64,000 nt of DNA, taken from NCBI GenBank assembly GCA_963930775.1, contig OZ005689.1, positions 868,001 through 932,000 on the forward strand, written 5' to 3'. Shown one piece after another: positions 11,991 through 25,891 of this stretch. The stretch comes from Cliona cf. orientalis (Eukaryota > Porifera > Demospongiae > Clionaida > Clionaidae). Position 1 is the stretch's first letter, and each line of letters begins with the position of its first letter. A model generated the notes under the pieces. It was not told where the DNA came from. It did not search any database and saw only the letters and a program-made list of their open reading frames with translations. The position numbers were made by a program, and so were the translations under genes.

Positions 11991-13200
11991 ATCACAGGGC
12001 TTAAATCTAGGATATCAGCATAATGCAGTTTGCAGACAAACCAGGTGACGTGGCTCGATCCTTGTAGTTGGTGCAGCCACTGAGGTAAGCTAGGGCCCAA
12101 GGTTAAGATATTGAATAGCTATTTAGGCTGAATGCTCAACCTACAATATTATTGTAATTAATTAGCATAGAAGAGTGCTATAGTTAAGTGGCATTGTCTC
12201 CATACATACATGTATCGGTTTCGAAGACAGTTGTGCTTCTGCTTTTATAGCTTTTAGGTTTTCTCTGTGATGCGCAAGTTAATTATGATGCATGTAAATT
12301 TTGATGATAGAGGAACCCACTGATCACATACAGCTTTGAAAAATCTGGAGATTCTGAAGGGAAGGGGTATAGGGGAGAGAAAGGGGGAGGGGAGGGAGCT
12401 AGGGGAGAGGAAGGGGATGGGGATGGGGGTGGATAGGGGGTTGGTGCGTGAGGAAGTACATTGTGGATGTGTATTAATAGACACCCTTGAAGTGTGGACG
12501 TAATTATGCAGATCTGTCTTTAGTTAGACAAAAACATGAGGATACTCCACCCTCTTCTAAGAAATGAGTAGGTATGTTGTCTGTGCTAAATAAATATTAC
12601 AGGATTCAAGGTTAAATATTTGTTGACAAGGGCTTATAGATTCCTTGGGGTCCATAAGCCTTTGTTGTTACGTATGCATAGTTGCTGCAGTAACATATAC
12701 ATGTTTCTAAATTTAGTTACAGAGCTCGATGATGTGATGTTTTTAATTTCAAGATCAGGCCATGGCCACGGTTTAATCAAACTGTTGTGGCATGCTGTGC
12801 AGAGCTCAACACATACCACACCCATATTATTACGGTTAATTGAAATTAATACATCCTGTTGGTTTGCAGAGCTGTTAACTTTTAATACGGCACTCCCATT
12901 AATAATCACAAATATAATAGCACCCCACAAGGCTATTGTGTGGTCTAGATCTGACCAATACTACTATGGAGGTTAGCCAGTGGTGGGAGGGGGTGGGAGA
13001 GGGGATTACCATGCAGTCCCTACAGTTTGGAGATTTGCACGAGTATTGGCGTGATTCAAGTTGATTATCTGTAGATTCTTGTGGATTCTTGTGCTGATAA
13101 GGTGCTTTTTTTGAGAGATTGAACATTACATAACAATTATGACATGTTGTTATAATTAAGGCTTGATTTTAATTATAGGCTAATTAGTGCATGCGTGTGC

Positions 13201-13204
<4 letters not shown>
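11991..13204. other. No gene recognised
   Basis: Two overlapping open frames lie at 12620-12976 (both strands), but neither shows splice signals, a recognisable domain or a biased composition. A GGGGA-rich patch lies at 12355-12440. Confidence 0.4.
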
Positions 13205-13285
<81 letters not shown>

Positions 13286-13296
13286 GAGAGAGAGAA
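13205..13296. repeat. (GA)n microsatellite
   Basis: About 45 uninterrupted AG dinucleotides with a single ACAG interruption near the end. Confidence 0.98.
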
Positions 13297-13499
13297 GCAA
13301 AGTGGGCTAACCCACAATTAAATGTGGGGAATTGTCTAAAAAGCTCAAAAATGGACTAGGAATCATACATTGCACTCTACCAGATTGCTCAAAAAATTAA
13401 TGTGAATTTTCTGTAGCTCATGAAACACGTCACAACTTTGAACAAGATCCAGGGGCTAAATGTTGTTGTGGATTAGTCCACTTCGCTTCTGAGCCCCCT

Positions 13500-13620
13500 T
13501 CATAAAACTAAGGGAGAAGGCCTTGAGATAATGCTACCCTTCTATAATAATGGCCAAGACTTCATTTCCCAATAGTAGCTGCTATAGACTACAGAGGGGC
13601 CGGGTGTCACTGTGTTCATA
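13500..13620. mobile_element. Fragment of the 5774-type MITE
   Basis: Shares AGACTTCATTTCCCAATAG, TATAGACTA.AGAGGGG and a terminal CACTG with the right part of 5774-5994. The left terminus was not identified. 13640-14021 beyond it is AT-rich and would be 3' flank of the Ig receptor gene. Confidence 0.45.
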
Positions 13621-14021
13621 TATTATAGTGAAGGCCCACCAGAAGCGTAGAAAATGATCAATAATTATTGATTTAACAATCATCAATATCATTGTGTTAG
13701 TTAACTTCAATATTAAATTTTAATTCATTTCTTTGAAGTGTAATGATAAATATAATATAATAATAATATAATAATATAAGTGTATGATGGTTGAAATAGA
13801 GATAAAAATATTTATACACATTATGTGTGTGACCAACAATATTAAAATTAAATTTGTTATGCTAATAATAGTAATAATAATACCTCTGTAAATCCTGGTG
13901 ATATGGCAGTTATGAAAAAATTTACGTAATTAAGACATACATTGTTAAGGTACAAATAATTAAGTTAAACATTTCACAATTAAATTTTGACGGCCAAAAC
14001 AACTCCACAAGTTATTAATAG

Positions 14022-14160
14022 TTATCTTGATGTAATGGGAAGGTTGACAGAGATGCTCCTATAGTAAGGAGGTTTAAAGTTTTTGTCAAGGTCAGTGTGA
14101 GGTGCCAAGTGCAGCGGGAGAATCTGCTCCTCATCAATGGCTTTGTGGAAGGATCTCCTG

Positions 14161-14205
<45 letters not shown>

Positions 14206-16217
14206 TTAATCATTTATATCATAATATTAATTATGTACATAAGATCTACATGGACCGAAGTATTAAGGTATAGGGCACTAGTAAAGGCGTGTTATAATCA
14301 TATCATGTACAGCTTCAAAAGAGTACCAGTATTTTCCCCTTCAGCTACATACATAATTATAGTATACCATATATGGAAGTCGTTTACGGTTATGAATGTG
14401 TGTTATGCTGTGCTAGCCAAAAACAATTGCTTAAATAATCCGTTCCCTTCCATAATTATTCCAATAACTATAACTATCTATATTATCATTACAAGCAGGC
14501 ATAATAATAATTATGTACGTCTAGGGCATGCTAGCACTTGTACATTCGATCTTGCTATAATAGTATTTACAAATTATTTATTGCTGTATTTACCTTCTGT
14601 ATCGGATAAGTATGACCACCAGTAGAGCAGCTCCGGTAAGCATCACAGAAATGACGGTGACGGCGATAACAATTCCCGATGTCTTATTGATCCAAGGCTT
14701 TGCCTCCCCTTCAGTAGAGTCATCGTCCAGAGTGCATTCGTCGGTGCAGATCTTTACGACAACAGTCTGTCCATTGTTGAGAGTGAACGGTGTGATTCCT
14801 CTGGCCTTGACCTGTGCTGCTAGCTGTCCTGCACTGCTCCCCTTCACGCTGGTCTTGAAGATTCCAGTGAACACGGAAGTCGTAGAACACTCGATCATGG
14901 GGTTCTCAAAGTGAAGATTGGTAGCGTCGGTGAAACTGAATTGCTGCAAAAGTTGCTCTTGAAATAATCCCTCGGTTCTTTCCTGCAATGTGATGTGTGT
15001 GTTGACAGTTTATTTTAGTGAAACTTTCAGTGAAAGTTGAAGTCCCGTCGATGTAATATATTATTATTTGACTAGAACTTAAGTTAAGCCTTTGAAGTAA
15101 GTGCAGACTGTGCACATCCCTTGGCACACTCACACGTCTTTTTAAAAAAAAAACTACATGTACTGAACCCATCCTGTCGATACTATATTTAGACTCCCCA
15201 GGAAGATAATTATTATGACATCAATTATGCAATTAAGCTATAATAGGTGTAGTGAATAGCTAGATAGGAAATAGCATGTCATAATAATAATTATTGACTA
15301 CTTGCCCTACCACACACACACAGGTAGGTGACAAGAAAGAGGGTATTTTCTCACTCATTTTTGTGTGGGCCACTATAGCTACCTAGCTATCATGTAGGTG
15401 GTACATGTAGGAAGGGGGGATTACAGGTCATGAATATCGTTAAATTGTAATGTTTGCTTATGACAAGCCCCTTGGAGATCACCATGCGTCAACAAAACGT
15501 GCCAAAATGGCTAAAATCGGAAATTAAAAAAATTTTCAAAAATGCTGATCTTAGGGAAGTAATCATAAACGTGGAATGGTCTGATTGAAGTTCTACTCGT
15601 GAATTCCATGCACTTATGTTTATTGGGTAAATACTACAAGCGCTTCAAGCCATAATATATTGTTTACTGCTGACTATAGCAACAGCACCCACAGACAAAC
15701 ATGAATAGTTAATTAATTATTAAGTCTCGTGACTACAATGTTCTATGTTGTCTGGGCCACATGCTCACATGCTGTAATAGTGACATCGTCCACACGCTCA
15801 GACACGAAGTAATGATGATGTAATCAACATTTTCACTGTTTGTTCTGCTGTAGCTAGCTATATATGTATATGCACGAAATGCTGAAGTGTCTGTTTTACA
15901 TTCCAAGCTCTCGTCAATCCCCTGGGTAACTTTTTTCTCACTATATATAGCAGAACCTAAATTAAAGTGTTTATTCTTTCGACAGGAAGATGGGGGGTTT
16001 CGAACAAAGTGGAAAGTTTTGTCAAAGATTCATGCATGTTGACAATAATAGCTGCGCATAGCTATAATATTATTATTATAGCTTACCTTAATATCGGTAC
16101 AAGTGGTGGTACCACTTTGGATGCGAAATTTCAAGTTGATAGCTACTGCATCTGTATGAGCAGAGAGAAGTAAAACTCAAAGACGATTCAAGGATTCTGA
16201 GGTCTTGAACTATTTCC

Positions 16218-16259
<42 letters not shown>

Positions 16260-18228
16260 CTCGCTCTTGTTTCCTCCCTCACATCACAGCAAACTTACCA
16301 AGTGGAGTGCTGCCTATAAGCCCAGCAGAACTAGGAGAACCAGAAGGTGTTGTAGCCGTTTCAATCCTCTCCAAGTTCACAGTATGTACAGCACTGCCTT
16401 CATCGTTTGAAATATTGACCCTGTATGTTCCCAAATCATTGCTCTGCACGTTCCTGATAGTCAGCCATCCGTGTTGGTTGATGCTGAACTTTCCCTCTTC
16501 TGGTACAATGTCGATACCATTCTTGCTCCACTGGAACGCTAGCTCGGAAAGAGGAACGGGTGTGGTCAAGTCGCAGTGCTTGAGGACAACGGTCGTACCG
16601 ATGTTGGTGGTTTTTCGTACCATTGCACATGTGCTTGGCATGGGAGGAGCTGCAGAGAGAGATAAGGGCATACTTGGTTGAAATCTATTCCTATCCCTTA
16701 CTGGTAATAATATCATCATTGGAAGTAGAAAATGGCTATCCTAGAGCCAGTGGTATACGCAACTAGTGTGAACCTCAGAAAATTGGCAAGTTGGTGAAAT
16801 CTAAGGGTGCAATCGTAGGTTAATTATAAAGCTCTTTAGTACCCAAGGAAACCACCCCTTCCCCCTCTCTCCCTCTCCCCTTCCCCACTCACAATCAGTA
16901 TATCTGCTTACCAGTGATCTTGACAGCGAAATCAGCGATGTCATAGCCGAATTGATTCTCAGCCCTGCAGGTGTAGATTCCTCCAAGAAACTGGCCTTTC
17001 CCTCTTTGAAGATTGGCTCCGTGGTTGACTAGGTGGTCGTGCTCGAACTCGGTGTGGATCGTCCACGAGTACTGGACACCTTCTCTTGGCTCTTCCAGTT
17101 GGCATGGCAGATCCAATGCTTGATCGTACGAAACTGTTATTCTTCTCCTCTCGTCGACAATCTTGGGAACGTACTCACTCTGCGGGCGAACTTGAACTCG
17201 AATATCTCGGTTGTCATATACGTAGGGATTTGAGTTGTAAAGTACACATCGATACGTGGATCCACTCTCCCCCTGGCTAATGTCGTGAATGATAAGTCGC
17301 TCATTTTCAGGTGTAAACTTGGTACCATTCTGGATTAGTGTTTGAGTGCCGTTTTCATTAATCACATACCAGTACATGCTAGTGGAACTTCCAAAATAAG
17401 CAGGGCATTTCACAACCGCGTCAGTGTTCTCTGCAAATATCTGGATCCCTTGCACATCTCTAAAGAAAGGACGATCTGCAAAGTGGATAAAGCACAGTGA
17501 CAGTGAACCAGGCATATTACAACTCTACATAATAATAAAATTATTATATCACTCTACTGTAACAGTAATAATTATTATCAGGGTTTCATTGGTGGGTGCT
17601 TTAAAATTTGCCATACTCATGACAATCCTCTTCGTGGATTTTACTTGATGTTATACTTCAGTAACATACCTCGATCAGTTTCGACGTTTATTGTCACCCT
17701 GACGCTCTGAAATCCTTCCTTTGAGCAGGTGTATGTGCCTTCATCAGAGGATTGAAGATTGGTGATTTTAAGTACAGATCTTGTGCCCGTGACAGTCACT
17801 GTGATGCGATCATCTTCGATGATATTTACAGAATTCTTTGTCCAAGAGTTGAAGGGAGTGCCTGGATTACTGCCTGTGGGCACAAAACACTCCAGCCTTG
17901 CCATTTCCCCAACTTGAAATCGCATGCTACTAGCAGTAATTTGGAGGATTTGACCTGAAAATTATTGCAAACGTCAACATAAAATTCGTGAGGTCATTAA
18001 CACATTAATTATCGCAAAGTATTATCATAATATTATTATTTGTGGCTCATTATAGCCACAACAATGCACGCAATGACAGTTATTAGACTAATTTCAAATG
18101 ATCGTACCTGTGACGCTTAAACTTGCTGACAGGAGAAGTAGTGCGATGGCGTAGAATGCTGTAGTCGGCGATCGATTTCTGAGTGATGCGGCGGGCGTGG
18201 TACTAGTGGTAGATAGAATATTCATCAT
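14022..18228 (-). CDS. Four-Ig-domain single-pass receptor, seven exons, complete
   Basis: Minus-strand exons: 18228-18108, 17954-17670, 17475-16912, 16649-16299, 16151-16087, 14982-14594, 14157-14022. Every junction has a GT donor and AG acceptor, and the phases join to one 636-residue frame with a stop. Residues 1-40 form a long signal peptide (hydrophobic FYAIALLLLSASLSV). Exon 2 encodes Ig1 (LEC...GTYTC). Exon 3 encodes Ig2 (VVKC...TYRC) and Ig3 (LPC...GIYTC). Exon 4 encodes an Ig-like domain whose second cysteine is missing (TYRVNIS). Residues about 441-560 are an unassigned membrane-proximal, possibly SEA-like, domain. A transmembrane helix spans about 565-588 (IVIAVTVISVMLTGAALLVVILI shortened in this description to its ends IVIAVTV..VVILI), then a 48-residue tail contains PPYY, a PPxY-type WW-binding motif. 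Likely a cell-surface adhesion or recognition receptor; ligand unknown. Exon 6 could instead stop at an in-frame TAA overlapping its donor, giving almost no tail. Confidence 0.85.
14164..14201. repeat. (GA)n microsatellite forming the exon 7 polypyrimidine tract
   Basis: On the minus strand this is a pure CT run placed directly before the CCACAG acceptor of the last exon of the Ig receptor gene. Confidence 0.9.
16220..16256. repeat. (CT)n microsatellite in intron 4 of the Ig receptor gene
   Basis: A run of CT dinucleotides on the plus strand, 40-80 bp inside the short (147-bp) intron between exons 4 and 5. Confidence 0.95.
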
Positions 18229-18560
18229 CTTTGGTGAGTTTGTTCTGTGGTGTAGCTATTAGATATACTTCAGTGATAGATCTTTCTCTATTTTTTTTGC
18301 TCGGCTTTGGGTTGATGGTAAGCGAGGCCATTCTGCCGTATTTATAGACACGATCGTCGCATCGAGCTAAGCGGGATATCACCTGCTTTTGCAGGCTTAG
18401 TTCGTCTGTCTGAATCAAGACGTAACGTTTATCCGACTGGGTTTTCCCCGCAACACGTCTCATTACCGACTATTTAATTAGCGCACGTATACGCGTAGGA
18501 GGTGGCCATACCACGCCCATTTCCGCCACGAGCATCACCGTTGCATCGGTCATCAAAACG
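18229..18560 (-). promoter_or_regulatory. 5' flank and probable promoter of the Ig receptor gene
   Basis: Immediately upstream of the Ig receptor start the sequence becomes less AT-rich and more CpG-containing (for example ACGCGTA, CCACGCCC and CCGCCACGAG near 18485-18535) than the surrounding DNA. An open frame of 86 codons runs through 18203-18463 on the same strand but lacks any recognisable domain and overlaps exon 1, so it is read as untranslated leader. No clear TATA box was seen. Confidence 0.35.
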
Positions 18561-18855
18561 GAACTCGAACAAACGAGGAAATGAGCAATTTTGCAATTTT
18601 GATCTTTTGTTTTTCCACTTTGACTGCCGGTTACCGGGCACGTACATCACTCGTGTTCCTGCAGGCGGTAGCCATGGATGCAGTCTACAGATCTATGCTG
18701 GAGGTTAATACATGGATTCATATAGGGGAATATATAATCTATGGTTAATACTAGTCGCTATTGCAATCTCCCCCCTGCAGTGCTCAACTTGAATTTCATA
18801 ACCTGCACTATACGCATGACATGTACTTTATCATGCATATAACTGAAATCGATAA

Positions 18856-18907
18856 ACACTTCCCAGAATGGTTTAATGCATGGTCAATAAACCATTCTGG
18901 GAAATGT
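18856..18907. repeat. Short hairpin with 20-bp arms
   Basis: ACACTTCCCAGAATGGTTTA (18856-18875) is followed after 12 bases by its near-exact reverse complement (18888-18907). It could be a tiny foldback element. The rest of 18561-19858 shows no gene. Confidence 0.85.
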
Positions 18908-19858
18908 CAGAAATAGTAGCATGCATGCATACATTACTTTTCTTCATAATTATTGTACTATGAAAATTTAGGAAAAAACAAAATCAATACTACTGAAATG
19001 ACTACGGTTACCATACTTATTTATGTATAGTGGCATAGAGAAGTGTTGCAAACTTGAAAGTGCACCTCAATGTAGGAATCTCAGCGAAAGTTGTTATTAC
19101 AATTATTATTATGCATGCATGCAGGCATAGCAATTCATATTATTATTCCACTAAAAGCAAAGATTGCTAGTTACATGCACGAACTGTGCAGACTATTGCC
19201 ATAGTATGCTCTTTCACTGTATACCTTATAAGGAAACGAAACAATCATGCTTGCATACCTTTCTGTTGAGTAAGCTCTAAGTGTTGGATACTTCCACACT
19301 GGTAGGTTTTCACTATGCTCTCCATTAAAACCCCCCACCCCCTCCATCTATATTGAATAACATACCTCTACCTACATTATAGCACCTATACCTGGGCTGC
19401 AGCTGCTTGCATGGTATAGCTAGTAGCTTCCTCATGTGAGAATCATATCCTTCCCCTCCATGGGGGATATGGATCGATGCCATTGGTCCAGGAGGGAATG
19501 CACCAAAAGGTATCAGGTGTGACTAGTATTAATATTAGTAATCCCATGGGTGTAAACATGTACATGCATTGGGTGACCATGACATTTAGCCTGGGGACTA
19601 GGCTATACTGTTGCACTGTGCATCTTTCTTTCCCCTTGGCAGCTCAATAATACCTCTTTAAACATGTACATGCATTGGGTTTGGTATAGCGCTATAGCGC
19701 TTACCACTGCACGTTGATGTAATACTGCTAGCACAATAATAATACAATGATCGATTGAGAGCCAGACAATGAATCACTCTCTAATACATAATAACTATAT
19801 AGATATAGCTATAGCTGTCAAAAGTTCATTATTCTGAGAATAATTGTGAAAGTGTTCA

Positions 19859-20122
19859 ACATGGTCCCAGCTACATAATTTAGAATAAGTGCATACTATA
19901 CAAAATTACCCTTGAAATGAGGACATCTCCTTTAAAGTGTACAAAACTGCCCCTGAAATGAGGACACCTAGCTCCTTTAATCAGGACACTACCTATAGTC
20001 CCAGCTATAAATAAATATATTATAAAAAGTGTACAAAACTACCCCTGATTCAGAAATGAGGATACCTCCTTTAATCAGGCTGTCCCAAGAGCTAGAGTGT
20101 CCAGAATAGAGGGGTTCCACAG
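19859..20122. mobile_element. MITE of the AGAGGGGTTCCAC family, left end degraded
   Basis: Internal modules (CCCCTGAAATGAGGACACC, TCCTTTAATCAGGACACT, GGTCCCAGCTACATA) are repeated two to three times, and the right end TCCAGAATAGAGGGGTTCCA matches the complete element at 22293-22570. The expected left terminus is missing. Confidence 0.65.
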
Positions 20123-21327
<1,205 letters not shown>

Positions 21328-21833
21328 ACTCTGGAATAGGGGCCTGACTGAACTGAGATTCAGATTGACCATTGTATATATACACCCACAAATCCATAAT
21401 ATTTTGTAACTTTCTGCTGTGCATGCTGTGCACATGTATAAACATTTACAAACAATTATACGTAACTTGTTCACATACACAAACATGGATACATGGAGAT
21501 TTACAATTAAATTTACATCCCAACTAATTATCTCCTTATAAGGTAAATGCATGGTCTTTGATGTTTTATCATGTATTTGCATGTTTGCAATATTTGTGGA
21601 CACATGTTTAATTGAAGGTGTATGTATTTGTAGGATACAATGTATAATAGTCACGCACGATTAGGATGTGAACGTGTTAATTAACGCATCCTATAACTTT
21701 AATATCCATGCAGTGTGTCAACGCTTCCATGCTTTGTAATAACATTTACGCACAACAGAACTGTAATTCTAATCGCTTTAGTGCTCCAATTAAGAACCAC
21801 ATCCTTACCACAATGTTGTGGCTGCATGGGTGA

Positions 21834-22031
21834 GTGTATATGTGAGTGTGAGTGCATGTGTGTGTGAGTGTGAGCGTGTGAGTGAGTGTGAGTGCATGTG
21901 TGTGTGAGTGTGAGTGCATGTGTGTGAGTGTGTGTGTGTGTGCAAGTGTATGTGTGAGTGTGTGTGTGTGTATGAGTGTGTGTGTGTGAGTGTGTGTGAG
22001 TGTGTGAGTGTGTGTGTGTGAGTGTGTGTGT
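21834..22031. repeat. Compound (GT)n / (GTGAGT)n minisatellite
   Basis: Interleaved TGTG and TGAGTG motifs with occasional TGCATG, about 200 bp. It gives His-Thr low-complexity frames on the minus strand. Confidence 0.95.
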
Positions 22032-22292
22032 ACCAAAGCATATCAACAGCTTATTATAATCGAAGTATGATTATACAAAAATATGTTTGTAGTTGCTGTA
22101 TAATGTAGTAATTATTATTGTAGTTAATTAATCATACATAATAGAATTCCATGTCTTGTGTACCTTTTAATTATAATTTTATCTGAAGTAGAACAATAAT
22201 ATGTGACCAAGCTTTAATTCAATTACTCACTACTTCCACCCACACTTCCTCATGCACTTTGCACTTGGTAGTAGGTAGGGCTACCATGAATA

Positions 22293-22570
22293 CAGTTGAG
22301 CCCCTCTGTAAGGACACCCCTGAAATGTGGACATCTCCTTAAATCAGGACACCGGCCATGCATGATCCCAGCTACATAGAACAGGGAACAAATTAAACTA
22401 CCCCTGAAATGAGGACACCTATAGCTATAGCTCCTTTAATCAGGCACTGGCTATGCATGGTCCCAGCTACATAGAACAGGGAACAAAACTACCCCTGAAA
22501 TGTGGACATCTCCTTTAATCAGGACACTTGAAGCTGTCTTAACGGTGTCTATAGTAGAGGGGTCCCACTG
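22293..22570. mobile_element. Complete TA-flanked MITE (Tc1/mariner-type)
   Basis: Left terminus CAGTTGAGCCCCTCTGTAAG; the right terminus read inverted is CAGTGGGACCCCTCTACTA. TA dinucleotides flank both ends (22291-22292 and 22571-22572). The 278-bp interior is built from repeated modules (CCCCTGAAATG(A/T)GGACA, TTTAATCAGG, GGTCCCAGCTACATAGAACA) and encodes nothing. It is the best-preserved member of a family also seen at 19859, 23091, 30804 and 58910. Confidence 0.8.
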
Positions 22571-23090
22571 TATTAATTAGTTTCAACCATTGTGAATAAA
22601 AATGACCTCCCTTCCTCTCTCTAAATCTGTTTCCTGGTCTTCAGACACTGATAACAGATTGAGAACCATGTGCCGCCCACCAGATCTAATGATTAAATTC
22701 TAATTTAATTAGTACATGGATCATTAATTATTAGTGACAATGCCTAGCTTTAAAACAGAGAAGGAAATAATAACTGAGACTTTCCCCCCCCACCTGTGGT
22801 TTGCAATTGAAAGGGGACCTTACTGAGGAAGCAATTAAGTTACTAGGTTCATCTCAACCACAGCCTTTTGATTACATTCTTGAGTGATCGTGTGGCTTTC
22901 TTTAGTTCTCCCTTGGTTAAAGGTACAGTTGGTCTGGCTTCCTACAAACGAGACCAGGCTACTCAGAATGCTTAATTCAATAAGCTTTACAATAAAGGGC
23001 CTGGGTACAAGTCTAGCTATTACCATATTTGGCAATCCTTGACGTCCCAATATTGTCATTTTTGGCAAATTCGGGGTGTACACTGCTGCA

Positions 23091-23212
23091 TGGCTCTATA
23101 CCAGTGAACAAAACTTTCCCAGAAATGAGGACATGTACACCTCCTCCACCACCTCCTTTAATCTGGTCACTTTAAGCTGTCCCAAGGGTGCCTGGAATAG
23201 AGGGGTTCCACT
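23091..23212. mobile_element. 3' fragment of the 22293-type MITE
   Basis: Contains AGAAATGAGGACA, CCTCCTTTAATCTGGTCACT, AAGCTGTCCCAAGGGTG and the right end AGAGGGGTTCCACT. The left terminus is absent. Confidence 0.7.
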
Positions 23213-23419
23213 TTTGAATGCCAAAATTGGCAACATATACCTTAGGGATAAAAGTATAATATTCAATATGGAGATACAATAATTTATTTAAAGATAGTTA
23301 GTTTATTATGTAAATTTGAGTTTTTACCCTGAGGATGACTAGAGCATGCAGTCGAAACATTAATTGGCAAGTTTACAATAAGTTATCTGCAAAGAATAAA
23401 TTTTAATTAGCTATTGGAC

Positions 23420-24080
23420 GCTTTACATTAATTAATTTCCACCAACTTTGTTCCGTTTCCATCATCACTGACCTTACACAATCCTTGGCAATTTATTACC
23501 ATAGCTACCAAACAGTAAAACTTGCTTGTGACCATAAAATCCTATGATTAAGAGTGGTAGGTAATTTATCACATACATAATACACAGGCCTGTCTTAACA
23601 CTGACTATACAAACTTGTGATATTTTTAGCTATTAGATACTTTTCGAATTCCATTACTTTGCACGCATCATTGATCTTGCACAATCCTCAGAAAATTACA
23701 GGCTTAACTACCAAACAATAAACTAAAATACATGTGATATTTTTTGATTCAAAAAAGTAAATTATTATTCTATGTTGCCTAGTGATTATCAAATTCATTG
23801 ATTATTAACAGTTACTACTAAACAGTATCACATACATCTCCTAGCACTAACTAACTAGTACAAACCTACGATATTTTTTTTGTTCCAAATAAGGTGAAAA
23901 GTAAATATAGAATCCATTCTGCATGTGGTACCATGTGACTATCAAGATTCATTGTGATCTCTTAATAACCACTTTAAATAAATTCACAGGTAATAAAAAG
24001 TGATAGGTTCCATTAAGATCGGTTATTCATGGCGAACACACCAGTCTTACACGCTGGTTGCAAAATCACTGACGATAATC
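23420..24080. repeat. Degenerate AT-rich tandem repeat
   Basis: Recurring strings such as ACACAATCCT(T/C)(G/A)G.AA, CTACCAAACA(G/A)TA, ATCACATACAT and ACAAAC(T/C)T(G/A)(T/C)GATATTTTT mark three to four diverged units of roughly 120-200 bp. Confidence 0.5.
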
Positions 24081-25049
24081 ATTTCTTTGTTTTAGTTACA
24101 AATCTTCTTGCACAACGTATGTACTTGCCAAGAGTACCGCTAACTTAAAAGTAAATAAATAAATAAACATCCATTATTCATATCATGTGACTATATTCAT
24201 TATAACTATGAGAAACTTTATGAGAACAATGTCACTTCATAATATATCCCATGACACAACAAAATTGGCTAATCAATAAATTGAAATGATTACATTATTT
24301 AAATGGTTGACTCATAAAAATAATTTAATATCAACCCCATACTTAAGTGTGTGATAAGCAGCAGGTACAGGTGGCTCGTGAAAAAAAGAAATAGTATCGT
24401 GGTGACATTTATAGATCATTAATATTTTAGTGTCCCGGGTATATTATAACTCGCAATTTTGGCCCACATGGGTGCTTCAGGTATTGCCAGGGTGATATTT
24501 GATCCCAAGATTGGACGATGAAAGGAGGAGTGACCCCATACTGTATTACAGAATTCACACATAACATTATTAATTTTATGTTGTGAATCTGCAGTTAAAT
24601 ACGAGCACAAGAATTCACAATAAATTATTATTATTAAATTATCTTAGGTAGTAATAATATTATTATCATGATTTGAGATGGACTGATAAAATTTTTGGGT
24701 ATCTAGGTAATGTATAATAGCATCTCTAGTTAAAATTACCCAAGCTATGAATCTCATTATAGCTTACCACTAGAGTAAAAAAAATGATAGATTAGGTTAA
24801 TAACTGACCACTGGGAAATATGTTTTGGTTTCGTAGTAAAAACTACTATTAATCTCTAATTGTGACCTACCACATTGGTCTAGGGATTTTTCAAGTGCTG
24901 AACTTGTTATTGCGGCTGTGGGTTGGTTGACACTGCCCACTCCCACTGTTGATACAGTTTAATAATTAACCGTAATATCCTGAATGGTTGAGATTCTTCT
25001 TAATCACCTTTGTACCCGATCCAGATCTGAGAGTGCTTAAAAATTGATT
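24081..25049. other. No gene recognised
   Basis: AT-rich, short frames only, no repeat structure strong enough to call. Confidence 0.45.
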
Positions 25050-25891
25050 GTTCCTTAATGTTGCATGTACACTTCCTTACATATTATGCATATGCATGAT
25101 AGTGAAATAATATGATTTTTGTGCTACGCATTTTCATCGGCATTTTTTGTCGCTATGTGTGAGATCCGTGCATGGATATTAATCTACCAGGGTATGTCTT
25201 CCTCGTGGACAAAATTCCCCTCCCTCCCTCCCCACTGGTCTCTTAATCCCTCCTACATATTTTTCATGCAGCCGCAGATCGAGTTATCACCTGGTAACTT
25301 CCCTCCCTTCCTGTCTGTCTAATATTTTGGCCATAAGTAGCTGTAGTACGTGCTTCAGATGCATGCACCCACACATGCATTCATCCATGCATCATTGACT
25401 GGTCCATACTGCAATTTCCTCCGTACAAAACTCAATACTTAATATGCCCCCACCTGCTTCATTCTGAAAGTGGTTGTTTCTTAGAGTTGCATGAATACTA
25501 TTATCATGTACATTGTTACTGTATATAGCGTTCTGATTTTTTGTCACTGCTTGTGATCTGGGCTGCATGCATAATAATATATGGATATTAGTTAATCTAC
25601 GTAGGTCTTTCTCATGGACACAATAACCCCCCTCCCTTTCCTCCCTCCCTCCACCGCAGTCCTTTAATCTCTCTCACATGTTTTTCATGCAGCCACAGAA
25701 ATATCTACCCGCATGACGGGAAATTTCCTCCCTTCCTATCTTTCTCACATTTTGGCCATAACTAGCTATAATAGTGCTTCAGACCCACCTACACATTCAT
25801 CCATGCATCATCAACTGATCCATATACTGCAATTTCCTCGGTACGAAGTTCAACACTCAATATGTCCCCATCTGCTTCATTCAGAAAGTGC
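25050..25891. repeat. Direct tandem duplication of about 420 bp
   Basis: Two copies (25050-25471 and 25472-25891) align along their length: ATGGATATTA, CTCCCTCCCTCC, CATATTTTTCATGCAGCC, CTTCCCTCCCTTCCT, ATTTTGGCCATAA, CATTCATCCATGCATCATTGAC, TACTGCAATTTCCTC and CTGCTTCATTC. A shorter third relative lies near 26330-26440. No shared reading frame. Confidence 0.85.
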
